From positions 620,001 to 684,000 of the forward strand of contig NW_026946359.1 in the NCBI RefSeq assembly GCF_035222275.1: 64,000 bases of DNA, written 5' to 3'. Shown piece by piece: positions 37,244 to 48,500 of this stretch. Numbering within the stretch: position 1 is the first letter of the stretch; every line of letters begins with the position of its first letter. The notes below the pieces were generated by a model. That model was not told the origin of the DNA. It saw only the letters and a program-made list of their open reading frames with translations, and did not search any database. Origin of the DNA: Podospora bellae-mahoneyi (Eukaryota; Ascomycota; Sordariomycetes; Sordariales; Podosporaceae). Made by a program: the position numbers and the translations under genes.

Positions 37244-38199
37244 AAACCCGTGATGTTCCTGTTTCTGTCGCAGGCAGGCAGCACGCGTCGCTGTCGCCCT
37301 TTTTCTTCGTCTGATCCATCGGAGTGCAACACTGTATGGTACCGTGTCTGCGAATAGGTTTTTCCCTTCCCCTCCGGACGCTTCCATTCAGTGGAGGTTT
37401 TGCTGCCGCTGGTGCATTGGATCAGTGCATCCTATCAAGCCTCTGATTCGACCGCCCACAGCGGACGACCATGGAAGGGCGGCGACAAGGTGCAAAAAGC
37501 TAAGCAATTCGTAGATCCCTGCTCCTCCTCCAGCCGGCCTGAATTTCCCAGCCGAGCAGCGAATCCACACAAGTCCGCCGTCGCCCACCATCAACCACCA
37601 ACACCTGGTTATGGCTGCGTCCAGCATGGAGGGAGGGATCGTTCCTGGACGAGTGTGACCTCCGCATTGGGTCCCAGATACTCCGTAGCTTGGTGAATCC
37701 TGTTTTGTGAGGGTGTTGTGGTGTGCTTTTTGAGGTACAGTACCTAGACCATCAGCTAATCTTCAGTCTCCATCATACATAATAAGCATCATCATTATTT
37801 TATTCCGGGCTATTACCAAGGAACAGGAGACAGGCATGGGCATCACGAATGAACGGACTCCCGTCTCCTGTAGCGTCTCATGGCGAATGGAGCGCCACGA
37901 CTGGGCATTCCCCTCAGGCTGGGGCTTGGCCTGCCTTTTCGCGCAACGATGAACACAACGGGACATCATAACGGATGCTGAATAGAGAAATGGACGAGGA
38001 GGAAAACGGAGCGGTGGCCTGCCTGACCCTGCAAGAGATGCACGCCTGTGGTCCTGCACCGGGCCAGGGCAGCACCACAGACGAGAAAAAGGTACCTCAG
38101 TACCCGGCCCATGCTGCAAGCTGCTTGGTGCTTGGTGCTTGGTGCTCCAGCGCTGGGGGCTTGCTTTCGTGAACGAGCTGGGGGCCCTGTCTTAAATCG

Positions 38200-40010
38200 G
38201 CCATTAACCAATCTCTGCTCTCCTTTTCCACTCCCTTTTCCTCTTCTCCATCCTCTCTCTCCTACCTGAGCAAATATCTACCTCCTCCTCCCCTTCCCCT
38301 TTCCTTCCTCTTCCTCAATCCGCAACCAGTCGTTCCCTCTCCCGCACCGAACCTTCCAACATCCCCATCGTGGTACTCCCTTTCTCCGAAAAGAGAAAAG
38401 GAGGGAAGGAGGAGATTTAGATTCTGGGCCCTCGACAACATCTACCCAGCAAATATAAGGAGCTACCTGCAGAGAAGAGAAGCCAAATAGAGGACAATAG
38501 CAAAAGGGCAAGAGAATAAGGGTAATTGCTTCCCCTGTTTTTGAACTATTATACGCACTCTCCCCTTCACAATACATCCCATCCATATCCCCCCCCCCAC
38601 CCTTCGAACCACAAGTAAATTCTTCGGCTCGACGACGTGGAATCTCCCATTTCCCGGTTTTCGCTCCCTTCGTTCCGGATGAACCTTCGGTCATCATCAA
38701 CATACCAATCCACCACCAGCAGCAATTCCGAGGACGCATCGCCAGATTGGACCACGGACGACAATTGACTCAACCTTCGACGGCACTTCCCCAAGCCACC
38801 AGCAGAGCGAGGCATCAAAAGGCGGTCATACGAGAGACCAGACCCACCGCCACATGAACTCTCGACCGGTACGAAGTCAGTCATACCTACCTATCTAGCA
38901 ACCCCACGACGTCGAGAGTGCTGAGGTATGCGACTTCCGGCCCCCCACATTGCTCGCCGCCGAAAGCCAATTACTCCATATCCGAATTCTTGGAGAACTG
39001 TCCCTGGATGCATGGACCTTCGCCCTGGTTACCACCGGTCGTGATGTCATTTTTTTTCTTTTTCTCCAGGAACAATCCTAAAGCCAAAGTCGAAAAAAAG
39101 CTAACCGAACTCTTGTCCCTTGCAGATACATGCCGGCTCGAGAGCAATCTACGGTCTCCGGCATCCTCCCCGCTCACGCTTAATTCCGATCCGTCGACCT
39201 GAACTTCTTGTGGGACACGTTAGCTCGTTGCTCCTACTCGGCCTCAGGAATTGTGTCAATTTGCAATCGGTCACCCTTTCCCAGCGACCATTGCAATCGT
39301 GGCCGTAAGTCTCTCCCTCTATCTGGCTTTGGCACTGTGCACACCCAGCACCTCGAGCACGCTATCATCTGCCGGTCTCCCCCCAGTGCACCGGCCGTTT
39401 TCCCCCTCGGCCCGCTGCTGGTGGTGGTGGGAAATCGTTTCTCGTGCCAGGTCCCTGACCCCACAGGTCAAGATCGGTTGAATCACGGGGGAACAATTCT
39501 CACCACGAGCAATGCTGCCCCTGATAAAGTGGGACCCTTTGAGTAAAGGGCCGCTTTGTGGTAGCTGCTGTCTCTTCCCCAGAGACAGCCTCCAGTTGCA
39601 TGCCAAAACCCTAGCAAACTCTTGAAATGAGTCGTGCTGATACCTGGGCGTTTAGAACCATACCGCGAGACATCATTCATAACTGGCTGTTTCCCCGGCC
39701 ACCCGCTCTCACCCACCCGAACCACGAGATATTTCGGTTTCTCTCCTACACTCACACACAGACCCCATAGTCGGCGACTTTTCCAGCCACAGTCACTCTT
39801 TCAGAACTTGATATTTCAGCACACTCTTTAATAATCTAATACTAGTCATTGACGACCACCCGGTTCGACGTCTCACTCTCTTGACTCGACCAACCAGCAC
39901 ATACTTAATTACACACCACAACAACCACGCTCTCTCACCAACATACAGCAACTAACCCTGGCGATTCTACGAATTCCTGGTGAACTCGACCCACTACTCA
40001 ACCGCCCAAC
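38200..40010 (+). promoter_or_regulatory. cln1: Probable long, spliced 5' leader and promoter of cln1
   Basis: From about 38.2 kb to the cln1 ATG the plus strand becomes strongly pyrimidine-rich (TTTTCCTCTTCTCC, CTCTCTCTCC and similar), then CAC/CAAC-rich just before the start, as in fungal transcription starts and leaders. It contains plausible intron signals: a GTATGC donor near 38925 with a CCTTGCAG acceptor near 39125, and a GTAAGT donor at 39305 with a CTGAC branch and CCCCACAG acceptor ending at 39465. Several short upstream ATG frames occur, so upstream ORF control of the cyclin is possible. None of this is proven without transcript data. Confidence 0.45.
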
Positions 40011-41240
40011 ATGGCATCCACCACCTATCACTCATCAGCCGATGAGACCTTCTTCGTCGAGGACGAGGCCGCCCAGCGCATGACCATGCGCGACGCCGGC
40101 CGGTTGATCGCCCGCAACAAGCAAGAGATGATCGCCAACGAGCTCTCGAGACTGGCCCACGACGAGTACCTGGAGGATATCATGAAGCACATGCGTCACA
40201 TGGAGGACGAGACGTTGCCGGATGCCAACTTGATCGACATGCAGAGGGAGATCCAATGGTTTATGAGACCGTATCTCATCGACTTTCTCATCGAAGCCCA
40301 TGCCGCCTTCTCTCTCCTTCCCGAGACCCTCTTCCTCACCGTCAACCTTCTCGATCGGTACTGCTCCAAGCGTGTCGTCTACAAGCAACACTATCAACTC
40401 GTCGGCTGCGCTGCTCTCCTCATTGCCGCCAAGTACGGCGACAAGAAGGACAGAGTACCTCAGATCAACGAGCTTAACAACATGTGTTGCGGACTCTACG
40501 ATGCGGGCATGTTTACCCAGATGGAGATGCACGTCCTCAACACCCTGGACTGGAACATTGGCCACCCGACGGTCGACTTCTTCACCCAGTTGATTGTGGC
40601 CGAGGAGCGTGACGGCAGAGAGGTTGAGCACATGGCGGCCTACATTTGCGAGATCGCCTTGTACCACCGGGATTTTGTGTCGACGAAGCCTTCGATTATG
40701 GCTCGGGCTTCTCTCGCGCTCGCCCGTGCCATCCTCAGCAAGCCCGAGGTCAACGATGGAGAGTGGGACCACACCGAGAACGTGACTCTACTCACCCTCT
40801 CGCAGCATCTTCATCAGCCATCCGTCACCCTCGCCCGCAAGTACTCGAGCGCCTACTACTCCAAGGTCTCTGGCAAGCTCGCAGACTTCCTTGCCCAGCA
40901 AGCCGCCATCTCTCGCCGAGGACCCCCATCTCCCCCTGTCGAGCCAACGTCGCTCTCCACCAAGACTGCCGACATCTACAGCACCCCACACAAGGGACTC
41001 GGCGCTGGGCCCGGTGTTGCTGATGGTTACATGACCCCTCCCATCACCCCCGACGGTAATTGCTTCGGCCACAACCAAGCGATGATCAAGGGTTACCAAG
41101 CGCCACCAAGATGCCCAGTCACCCCAACACCCCAACCGAATCACGTTCAGCCGTACCCACAGCAACAGCAACAACCACAACCACAACATATGGCCGGAAC
41201 ATCTTACTTTGAGGGCCCAACAAGCCATATGGCCTACTGA
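40011..41240 (+). CDS. cln1: G1/S cyclin of the Cln1 type (409 aa, single exon)
   Basis: Regulatory subunit of the cyclin-dependent kinase for G1/S entry. The cyclin box spans about residues 70-165, with REIQWFMRPYLIDFLIEAHAAF, then LDRYCSKR, LVGCAALLIAAKYGDKK and LNTLDWNIGHPT, here quoted in part; a second cyclin fold follows to about residue 300. The C-terminal third is rich in Pro, Ser, Thr and Gln with several S/T-P sites (YMTPPITPDG, CPVTPTPQ), a probable degradation and CDK-phosphorylation region. Short N-terminus and lack of a B-type destruction box point to a fungal Cln/PucA-type G1 cyclin instead of a mitotic B cyclin. The ATG at 40011 starts the long frame and follows a CAAC-rich leader. 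With CKS1 it is the second CDK-module gene of the window. Confidence 0.9.
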   Translation: MASTTYHSSADETFFVEDEAAQRMTMRDAGRLIARNKQEMIANELSRLAHDEYLEDIMKHMRHMEDETLPDANLIDMQREIQWFMRPYLIDFLIEAHAAFSLLPETLFLTVNLLDRYCSKRVVYKQHYQLVGCAALLIAAKYGDKKDRVPQINELNNMCCGLYDAGMFTQMEMHVLNTLDWNIGHPTVDFFTQLIVAEERDGREVEHMAAYICEIALYHRDFVSTKPSIMARASLALARAILSKPEVNDGEWDHTENVTLLTLSQHLHQPSVTLARKYSSAYYSKVSGKLADFLAQQAAISRRGPPSPPVEPTSLSTKTADIYSTPHKGLGAGPGVADGYMTPPITPDGNCFGHNQAMIKGYQAPPRCPVTPTPQPNHVQPYPQQQQQPQPQHMAGTSYFEGPTSHMAY

Positions 41241-42647
41241 AAGGCGGTTGCATTCGCAAGCACTTGTGTGCCGGTCACTCTGTGACCGCATCACTTTGGG
41301 TCCCTGACACCTTTGACTAGACATTCACGTCAAAGAGGGTAACTTTTTCTTCACTTTTCTCTTTCTCTATCTCTCTGGGTCATTTTGAGATATACCATTT
41401 GGAAGACAAAAGATTGCACGCATTTCTTTCTCTTCACGGAAACATTTAGCGTCATGGCATCAGCGTTGAATTCTGCGAATTTCGACTTTTTTTTCTTCTC
41501 GGGCTTTTCCGCCGATTTGTCGTCATCGGCTGCAGCTACCTTTTTTTTTTTTTTCAGCTGCGATATTTCGACGACGGTTGCAAGCGCGCGCCATACCCAT
41601 ACCCCTGATATTTCGGCGGCCACCTTATTTAATCATTTGAGCATAAAACCTTCAAATACGAAAAAAAATTAGTGCGGATCTCGGCGACCCCTTCACTGGG
41701 CATCGCAGAGCAGGCACCAGGGCGCATCGGGAAGAGTTCAGGGGATCATACATATAGTACGAACCGGACTTTCAGGAATGGGCCGATGCGGAGGGAAAAA
41801 AGGAGTTTTTTGAGGACACACGGGAAGCACACCAAAGATTGGCAAACAACCTGCAAGTTGAGTTGGAGAGTGGATTGATACCTTTGCGATGGGAAACAAT
41901 GGGATGGGGAGATGATCACTGGGAGGAACGGATGGGACAACTACACAGCCGCAGCACTACAATTGCACAGCAACAACGCCCCCCCAAGTCGCGATGGCCC
42001 TGATCACTGGCACATCAGCGCAACCCTACCCAAGGCATCATGCATACTCGGCTTGCGGACGGCAGCTCCGGATGGTCTGCCAGGCGGGACGAACGAGTCG
42101 TCGTAATTCGATGATGAGGATTCTTCTGGCGATTCAAGGGATGGGGTGGTGGAACATGAGGTCAAGATTGGCAACGTTAAAAATGCCATCGAAATGACCT
42201 TGCCATGCTCATCCCCCGGGCAGGGACGCCGCGAGTAGAGTTGTGTAATGAGTCGAAAAAAAAAAAGTAAAATTCTCTGGCCAGCCTGTTCTTTTGCAGT
42301 GACTTGTGTCTTGTTTGTCAGTCTGAGTATGCCAGCTATGATGTGAAGGAAACAATTCAGTGTGGACTCAGGCGAGTTGCTCCTTCCCTTGGCATTCCTG
42401 CTTGCTCCTTCCCTTGGCATTCCTGCTTGCTCCTTCCCTTTTCGTTTCTGCTTGCCCTTTCCTAATCACAACTATTTGCCCCTTCCCTTTCACAGTTGTT
42501 GCTCCTTTCCCTTTACAGTCACTTGTCATTCCACAAACAACATTACTTGCAATAGATTGAGCACAAGCGTAAATCTGTTACCGACATTCAATCCCATCTT
42601 CAAACAAACGTTTTTTTTTGCTGCAACACAAAACCAAACAATCTCTT
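41241..42647. other. Convergent region between cln1 and the DTGA-protein gene
   Basis: About 1.4 kb between converging genes with no convincing coding sequence. It contains a T16-like run near 41541-41556 and a 25-bp tandem repeat at 42377-42456. The expected content is the 3' ends of both genes. Confidence 0.5.
42377..42456. repeat. 25-bp minisatellite, about three copies
   Basis: A 25-bp unit beginning TTGCTCCTTCCCTTGGCATT repeats at 42377 and 42402 without change, with a third copy at 42427 that diverges in its second half and traces of a fourth at 42452. Pyrimidine-rich on the plus strand, it lies about 200 bp past the stop of the DTGA-protein gene. Confidence 0.8.
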
Positions 42648-45028
42648 TCACGACCGAACCATCTCGGTGTCTTCCCCATTCCCACCACTACCTCCGCCCC
42701 CCATCTCGACATACCCAATCACCTCCCCTTTTTTATTGTACATCTTTCCCAACCTGGGACTTGTCACCACCGTTCTGGGCGATGGCGTCGGAGGAGGGGG
42801 CTGCTGAGATGACGAGTGCGCTTGTTGATCCTGCATCATCTGCTGCCTCCACGTCTGGCCCATGTTGTCCATTCGCTCCAGGACACTCCCCTTTTTGTGC
42901 TCCCGTTCGGGAGGGGGGTCGGAGAAGGTGGTGACCCTGTTGGACCAGATCGGGTAGTGGTAGGCTGGTGTGGCTCTTTTTCGGGTGAGGACGGGTGTTT
43001 GCGGGGGAGGGGGGTCGGTTGGCCTTGGGGAGAGATGGGGGGGTATTTTTAGGATGGAGATATTTGATGATGAGGAGGAGGAGGAGGAGGAGGTGGTGGT
43101 GGTGGTGGTGGTGGTGAGTTTGGAGAGTTCTCGCTGGGCGGTGGGGGAGTCGAGGTCGTATTTTATTGAGAGGGGGCCTGTGGAAGGGAGAGGGCCGGAG
43201 AGGATTGTTGTGCCTTTTGTAGAGGACTCGTCTTCGCGGAGGGTGAGGGGGAGCTTGGAGGTGGGGATTGTGTAGCTGTGTTCAAAGATTGCGCGGGTGG
43301 GGGGGTGGTGGAGGAGTTGGTGTTGATATTTTTTCAGGGCGGCCGGGTCGGGGAAGGTGGCGGGTTTGGAGCGGGTGTTTGGGGTTGTGGTGAGGAAGGA
43401 CATCTCGGGGGGGAGGCGGGCGGTGCCGAGGACTTCGAGGCGGGAGGAGCCGAGCCAGACTTTGTAATTTCCCGGGGCAGAGGAGAGGTAGTTTTCTATG
43501 AGGGGGAAGAGGCCCGAGAGGCGGCCGGGGTCAGCGTTGGCGGATTTGGAAAAGTCGTTGGAGGTGTTGGGGAAGATGCTGACGCGCATGGGGCGGGGGG
43601 GCTGGAGGGGGTAGGACATGTGCTCGGGGACGCGGATGGAGGTGTTGAAGGCAAAGTCGGAGTCGATGAGGGCGACGTCGAGCTCGTACTCGGAGATGAC
43701 TTCGGTACCGGTTGCTGTGGCGATGTGGATTGCGGATTGAGCCGAGTAGTAGTGTTTGTCGATGCCGAGGAGGGGGATGTCATCGGAGTAGAGGCAGGGA
43801 TTGGTGGCGCCGGTGTCGAAGAGGGTGTCGAAGATGACGGAGTTGGCGGTAGGGAAGCTCTCCATGCGGGGCTTGTAGTCGTTTGGGTCGTCGTAATCAC
43901 CTTCGCTGGAGCGGTCTTCGTCAAGATCAGTTTTGGTGCTTCGGAGGTAGCTTCGGGTTGTTCTGGGCTTGTGTTTGGCTGACCTGGGCCCAGAGCTGGA
44001 CCAGGGGCGAGAAACGTGTTCCTGGCGACGTCTGAAAGCCATCCGAATTCGATAGTGGCCGATGTTCCTGTGATTTCGGCTTGTACGCCAGCTCTCTTTG
44101 TTGGTGAGGCAGATGGCGGCTTTCGCTTGTGAGGTTGGTTGCCCGCTGTACAGGTCGGTTTCTTTGGAGAGCGAAGGCTCATACCAGATCCATCCTGGGC
44201 CGTACTCTGCAGCATAACGGTCTAGCAGGGCAGCACGATTTTCGTTGGAGAAGGACTCGTAGTCACCGAAGCGGTCAGCAATACGCCCTGCCCAGATTAC
44301 CGTGTACTTGTCGGAATAGGGGATGTCGCCGGACTCGTAGCCGGCTATCGCTGCTTCAATGTTGGCTCGTTCCGGCCCAAATGTTGACCTTGCCAGTACG
44401 GTCTGGAGAGCGCTAACCCTGTTGGCAATGGCGTTGGCTTGAAGAGATGGTATTTTTGATCTTGGGCCATGTTAGCTTCACCATATGTCTGACGATAAGA
44501 GAGGTTGAATACGTGCATTGGTGTTGTGTTTTCTTCGTCATTCTCGTCTAGTTGGGCCCGCTCCTGGACCGCTTTCTCATACATCTGGGTAAGAGCGCTA
44601 ACATTTTGATAGTTTTGATAATGCTCCGCAAGCAGACGGGTTTGCAGCACCTTCCTGTCGGCAATTTCGATCTTGGTAGGGTCTTCGTGCTCTAACCAGA
44701 GAGCAGACCCTATGACAAGAGATGGTTGCCATGTATCTAGGGACTCGTCCATCTCTATGTTGGCCATTGTCGACCCAGTATGATCTACGTCGTCCTCCGT
44801 GTCCTCTCTTGCCATGCTTCTTGTCGTCATCCGCCTCGGGGTGGGAGGGACTTGCTCTGAGCCCCTTCTGACATTGTGGGCGCGGTTGCGATTAAATGTC
44901 TCAATATTTCGTCGAATAGCAGACGAACGTCTTCTCGGGAGCTGCTGATCCTGATTGACAGCGGGTGATCGCAGGGCCGACGGCCGCCTCCGCCCCGACT
45001 GTCGTGGCTGCCGGGCGTCTGTTGACAT
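42648..45028 (-). CDS. Unrecognised protein with a DTGA aspartyl-protease-like motif (two or more exons, junction unresolved)
   Basis: An upstream block starts at an ATG at 45028 (Arg/Ser-rich N-terminus, MSTDARQPRQ) and stays open to about 44345. A downstream block in another frame is open from just after 44466 to the stop at 42648 and has conserved-looking sequence (ANIEAAIAGYESGD, YTVIWAGRIADRFGDYESFS, GWIWYEPSLS, VIFDTLFDTGATNPCLYSDD). A frame-changing intron must lie between about 44400 and 44520; candidates are a donor near 44493 with an acceptor near 44438, or a GTATTC donor near 44512 with an acceptor near 44403, and I cannot choose. The FDTGAT segment followed by LLGID and GTEVISEYELDVALID resembles a retropepsin-like fold, but no reverse transcriptase or integrase is nearby. 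The C-terminal region has Thr and Ser runs and Pro-rich disorder. Function unknown. Confidence 0.6.
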
Positions 45029-45565
45029 CTTGTTCTTTGGTATTTTGGTGATACCTACTTTGTGGGAAAGATGTTCGAGAATACTAAATGGTCTCCTTGC
45101 CTCAGCTCAAGCTAGATTGCCGAGCTCTTGGTTGGTGATGGAGTTCATCCTCGTCGACCTCGCCAATCCGTTGCAGCCCCTTTTCTTTGTTGTCTGCCAT
45201 CACAAAGGCAACCAATGCGGTTGGCCGAATGGGGGCATTTGGAGCAGCCCACATTTGTTTCCGAATCCCTCTTGTAGTCTCGACAAGTACATTGGGTTTC
45301 TTTGTCCCGCCGCCCAGAAGCGTCTGAAAACGGGAGGTTTTCCAACGAGCTCTTTGCTGGAGTGGTTTCATTGTTGACTTGGCCCCTGGCCAGTCCAGTC
45401 GCTGTCACCAAGACACAAATATGCTACCAGGGCCTTCTTGTATTTCCCAACCTTTCTTTTTCTGCCTCTTGCTCTGTCATCGATCGACAAGGGAGAGCGA
45501 GCTAGTCATTGCCGGCACGTTGCATCGACAGTGGCATCACAGGACAAGACGGCGACAACGGCGCA
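45029..45565. other. Divergent promoter region between the DTGA-protein gene and the 1245-aa gene
   Basis: About 540 bp between divergent start codons. No gene seen; presumably it contains both promoters. Confidence 0.5.
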
Positions 45566-48500
45566 ATGTCTGGTGATAGCATATCTGGGCGGAGGGATAC
45601 CGATTACTCCCTGCTGCAAGTGCTTGACGAGTATGTGAAGCAAGATACCTGTCATCCAAAATTTGCCAAGTACTTCAGGGAATACATCACCGCGAATTGG
45701 CCCCATCCCTCACCGCCGGGAGCGCCAGAGGGCAGCGAGGAGTACGAGAAGTGGGTGAATGAGTGGAATGATTTCTTCGCCTACTGTGGCAGGATACTGC
45801 GCAATCCCGAACTCACCAAGTATAATTTCGGTAGCAGCGTTCTCAGACAAATCGAAAAGTACGACATCTACGACGACTGGTTTCCGGAAGAGGGCTTCGG
45901 GCCAACAGGCAAAGAATTTGACCCAATTCCGGAGGAATATCGCATCGGGTCTTCCAGGCCTGGGACTTCCGCCACGATCAGCTATATGACTCCTTCGACG
46001 CACGGGAGTCAGGCAAATCGAGGCTCGAGACGCCTCGAGCCCAAACAGTCCGTGGGTTCAAGTGATTCGAACGCAGAAACCACTCCTATCAATATGGTGC
46101 CACCTTCTGCAATGTCTTCAGGTCTTTCAGGAGAAGCTCCTGCGAGAAAACCTATCACAATGGACACGACTGGTGCTGATTCCACAATCAAGTCTTACGA
46201 TCAGTATGGTAAGCAACAGCAGCCACTGGCAACACATCTCCAGGCGATGGTTGCCTACCTGGAAAATGGGGAGAGCCATGACCCTGGCTTTTCGGAGCGA
46301 ATGAGCGACACTATCGACTATCTTCAGTGGTTGGGTTCCGGGAAGGATGCACGGAACCAGCTGCACAACGCAAGCGAGTTCACAAAGGCTGTCTATAAGA
46401 AAGCAATTGAGTTGATCGACGGCCATCTGAAGCGCGACAAGCAACGACGCATAGCCACTCCGGTTGCATTTACCGAGAGGCCAGTCAGCTTCGCTGCCAC
46501 CAGATCCTCACGCCTGAACCACCTCACCAACCCCCGTGACTTTCCATTGCCCTCCAAGCGCGGCGTCCCGGACCACTCTCAGCTGCTACCCTACAACATC
46601 ACGCCAGCGCCAGAGAAAAGGCCCATTCAGGGGGCCCTCCTTGAGCATCCAGAGCATTATGCCCAGTTTCTGGAGGATGAAGGGAAGATCTGGCTCCCGT
46701 ACTCGGAAGACCTTGAAAAGCTGGATGACATGGAAATCCCCACCTCCGTGACCGCCGACGAGCTCGAAAACAACCTAGCGGTGATAGAGTCCGACATTTA
46801 TGTGCAATACACCAAGGCTCAAGGAAACAGTGCGACATGGGAGAAGGGTGATCCCATCGGCTGGACGACCCACAGGACGGACGAAGCCGGAGTACGACAC
46901 ACATATATCTCAACCGGAGAGGACCCCAAAACCGGGAAAGAAACGCTGAACCTGATGGACCTCAGCGATCCAAAAGACTGGGCCTCAGTGAGGGGTGTCA
47001 GGCGAGCTGGTTTGCAGTTGATGCTTCGAAATCTTCGAACTAACGAAAACGACTTTGTCTACTATGATTCCGACAGCAATGGGCAGAGAGCGAGGAGGCT
47101 CGTGTTGCCCATTCCAGTCGCCACCATCCGGAAGGTCATGGAGAGAGCTAACGGGAAGCAATGGAAACCCCCAACACTCTTTGACGAGAAGCCGTTGGTT
47201 TGGAGCCATTGGGAGCCATTCCGCTTCACCGACAGATTCCAGGCGTACACTGAGGCCACCAAAGGAATGAAGGCAGTGGCTTATCAGACTGCCACAGAGC
47301 GCCATCTGCGTGACAGGTCTTGGGTCTCATTGCCCAAGAATGTCAAGACTGGCGGCCCATTTGTCTGGAGAGGACTGAGTCCCCAGGAACAGGCTGAAGA
47401 AGATCTCCTGAAAAGGTGTCTTGCGATCCGTGGTTATGTCGCCATGTGCTGGAACAGGGCCCCGCGACCGCTGCTGGCAAACATGATCCAGTTCCTGACA
47501 GCGGGGGACCCCAGCTCAGATGCCTTCCCTGAGCCCGAGGAGTTGGGTAAGATTGGCGAGATCACCTTTGGCGAGTCAGACTACAGACATACAGTCATCG
47601 ACGGGACACGCCAGCGAGCAGGCATTCGCTTTATCGACGAAGAGGATATCTGGTGGCTCAAGGTCCTGGGAAGCGGCTGCGTCAACAAGAAGTCCTGGCC
47701 GGGCAAGATCTTCCCTGACGAGCCCAGGGAGACATACCGTCTCTTCCGCATCTTTGCCAAGAGGATTCTCCGGCTTTTGGAGGATCCCAACCCGGAAGGG
47801 ATTCTCTATTCTTCTGCCAGCGTTGTGACGGTAGAGGACTTGCTCAAAGTCACCAACGCCGGCGCCAACGGAAAGGCGGCCGTCAACAAGCACGAGTTCT
47901 CGCCGTACGAAGCCTGCCAACATCTCGACCGCCTCGCCCAGACGGGCCACATTGACTTTGAGCTCGACCCGGCCTGCTACGGCACAGTCCGGCGCCCCGC
48001 CTACGATTTCTATCCCGAGCATCGGATAGTCTACGATGCGGCTGAGAAGAAAAGAGACACCCTCTTCCCCAGAAGCATCCGTCCGTGGGCAGACGTGTGC
48101 CTCGAACCCTACTCGGGCAAGACTAAAAGTCCTCCTCGCGTCCTCTACGCAGTCGACAATTTTTACCGCAGCCTCGCGTACCGGTTGGGTTTCACCATCT
48201 TCCACCTCCAAAAGAAGTCCGCGGCCCGAAAAAAGTCCTACATGAGCGTGAGGAACAAGCAACCGGTCCAATACGCCTGGCTGCACGACGCGATCAAAAA
48301 GTTCAACGCCGTCTACGACGAAACGGTGGAGGAGGAGCTCAGAGCCCGCCCCAACCCCCCGGCCCCGTACGGACACACCTGGAGGGACATTAAAGCCCTC
48401 GTTCAGGACACGGAGTTTGGCGAGGGCGGGCACACCAACCCTGCCAGCCACCCCATCATCCCTCACCGGGGCTACCTCAAGGACAACGCCTCCGCCATCC

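Larger units (their letters stand above)
24306..38200. other. Gene-free stretch of about 14 kb upstream of the cln1 leader
   Basis: Reading both strands I find no frame with recognisable domains, family sequence, consistent introns or a long uninterrupted length. The longest frames (172-217 codons near 27.4, 28.3, 30.1 and 33.2 kb) overlap frames on the other strand and look like translated noise. The sequence is of moderate GC and not obviously mutated by RIP, with no evident transposon ends. It contains homopolymer runs of A or T near 26980, 29225-29250, 29508-29520, 30634 and 30945-30961, a TA dinucleotide run near 26494-26513, and short tandem words. The most likely role is extended regulatory or noncoding transcribed sequence for cln1; unannotated noncoding RNAs cannot be excluded. 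Confidence 0.5.

Noticed and set aside
24306-40010. RIP-mutated transposon graveyard
   Set aside because: The sequence keeps moderate GC and shows no strong TpA excess by eye, no terminal repeats and no degenerate transposase or reverse transcriptase frames; a quantitative RIP index would settle it.
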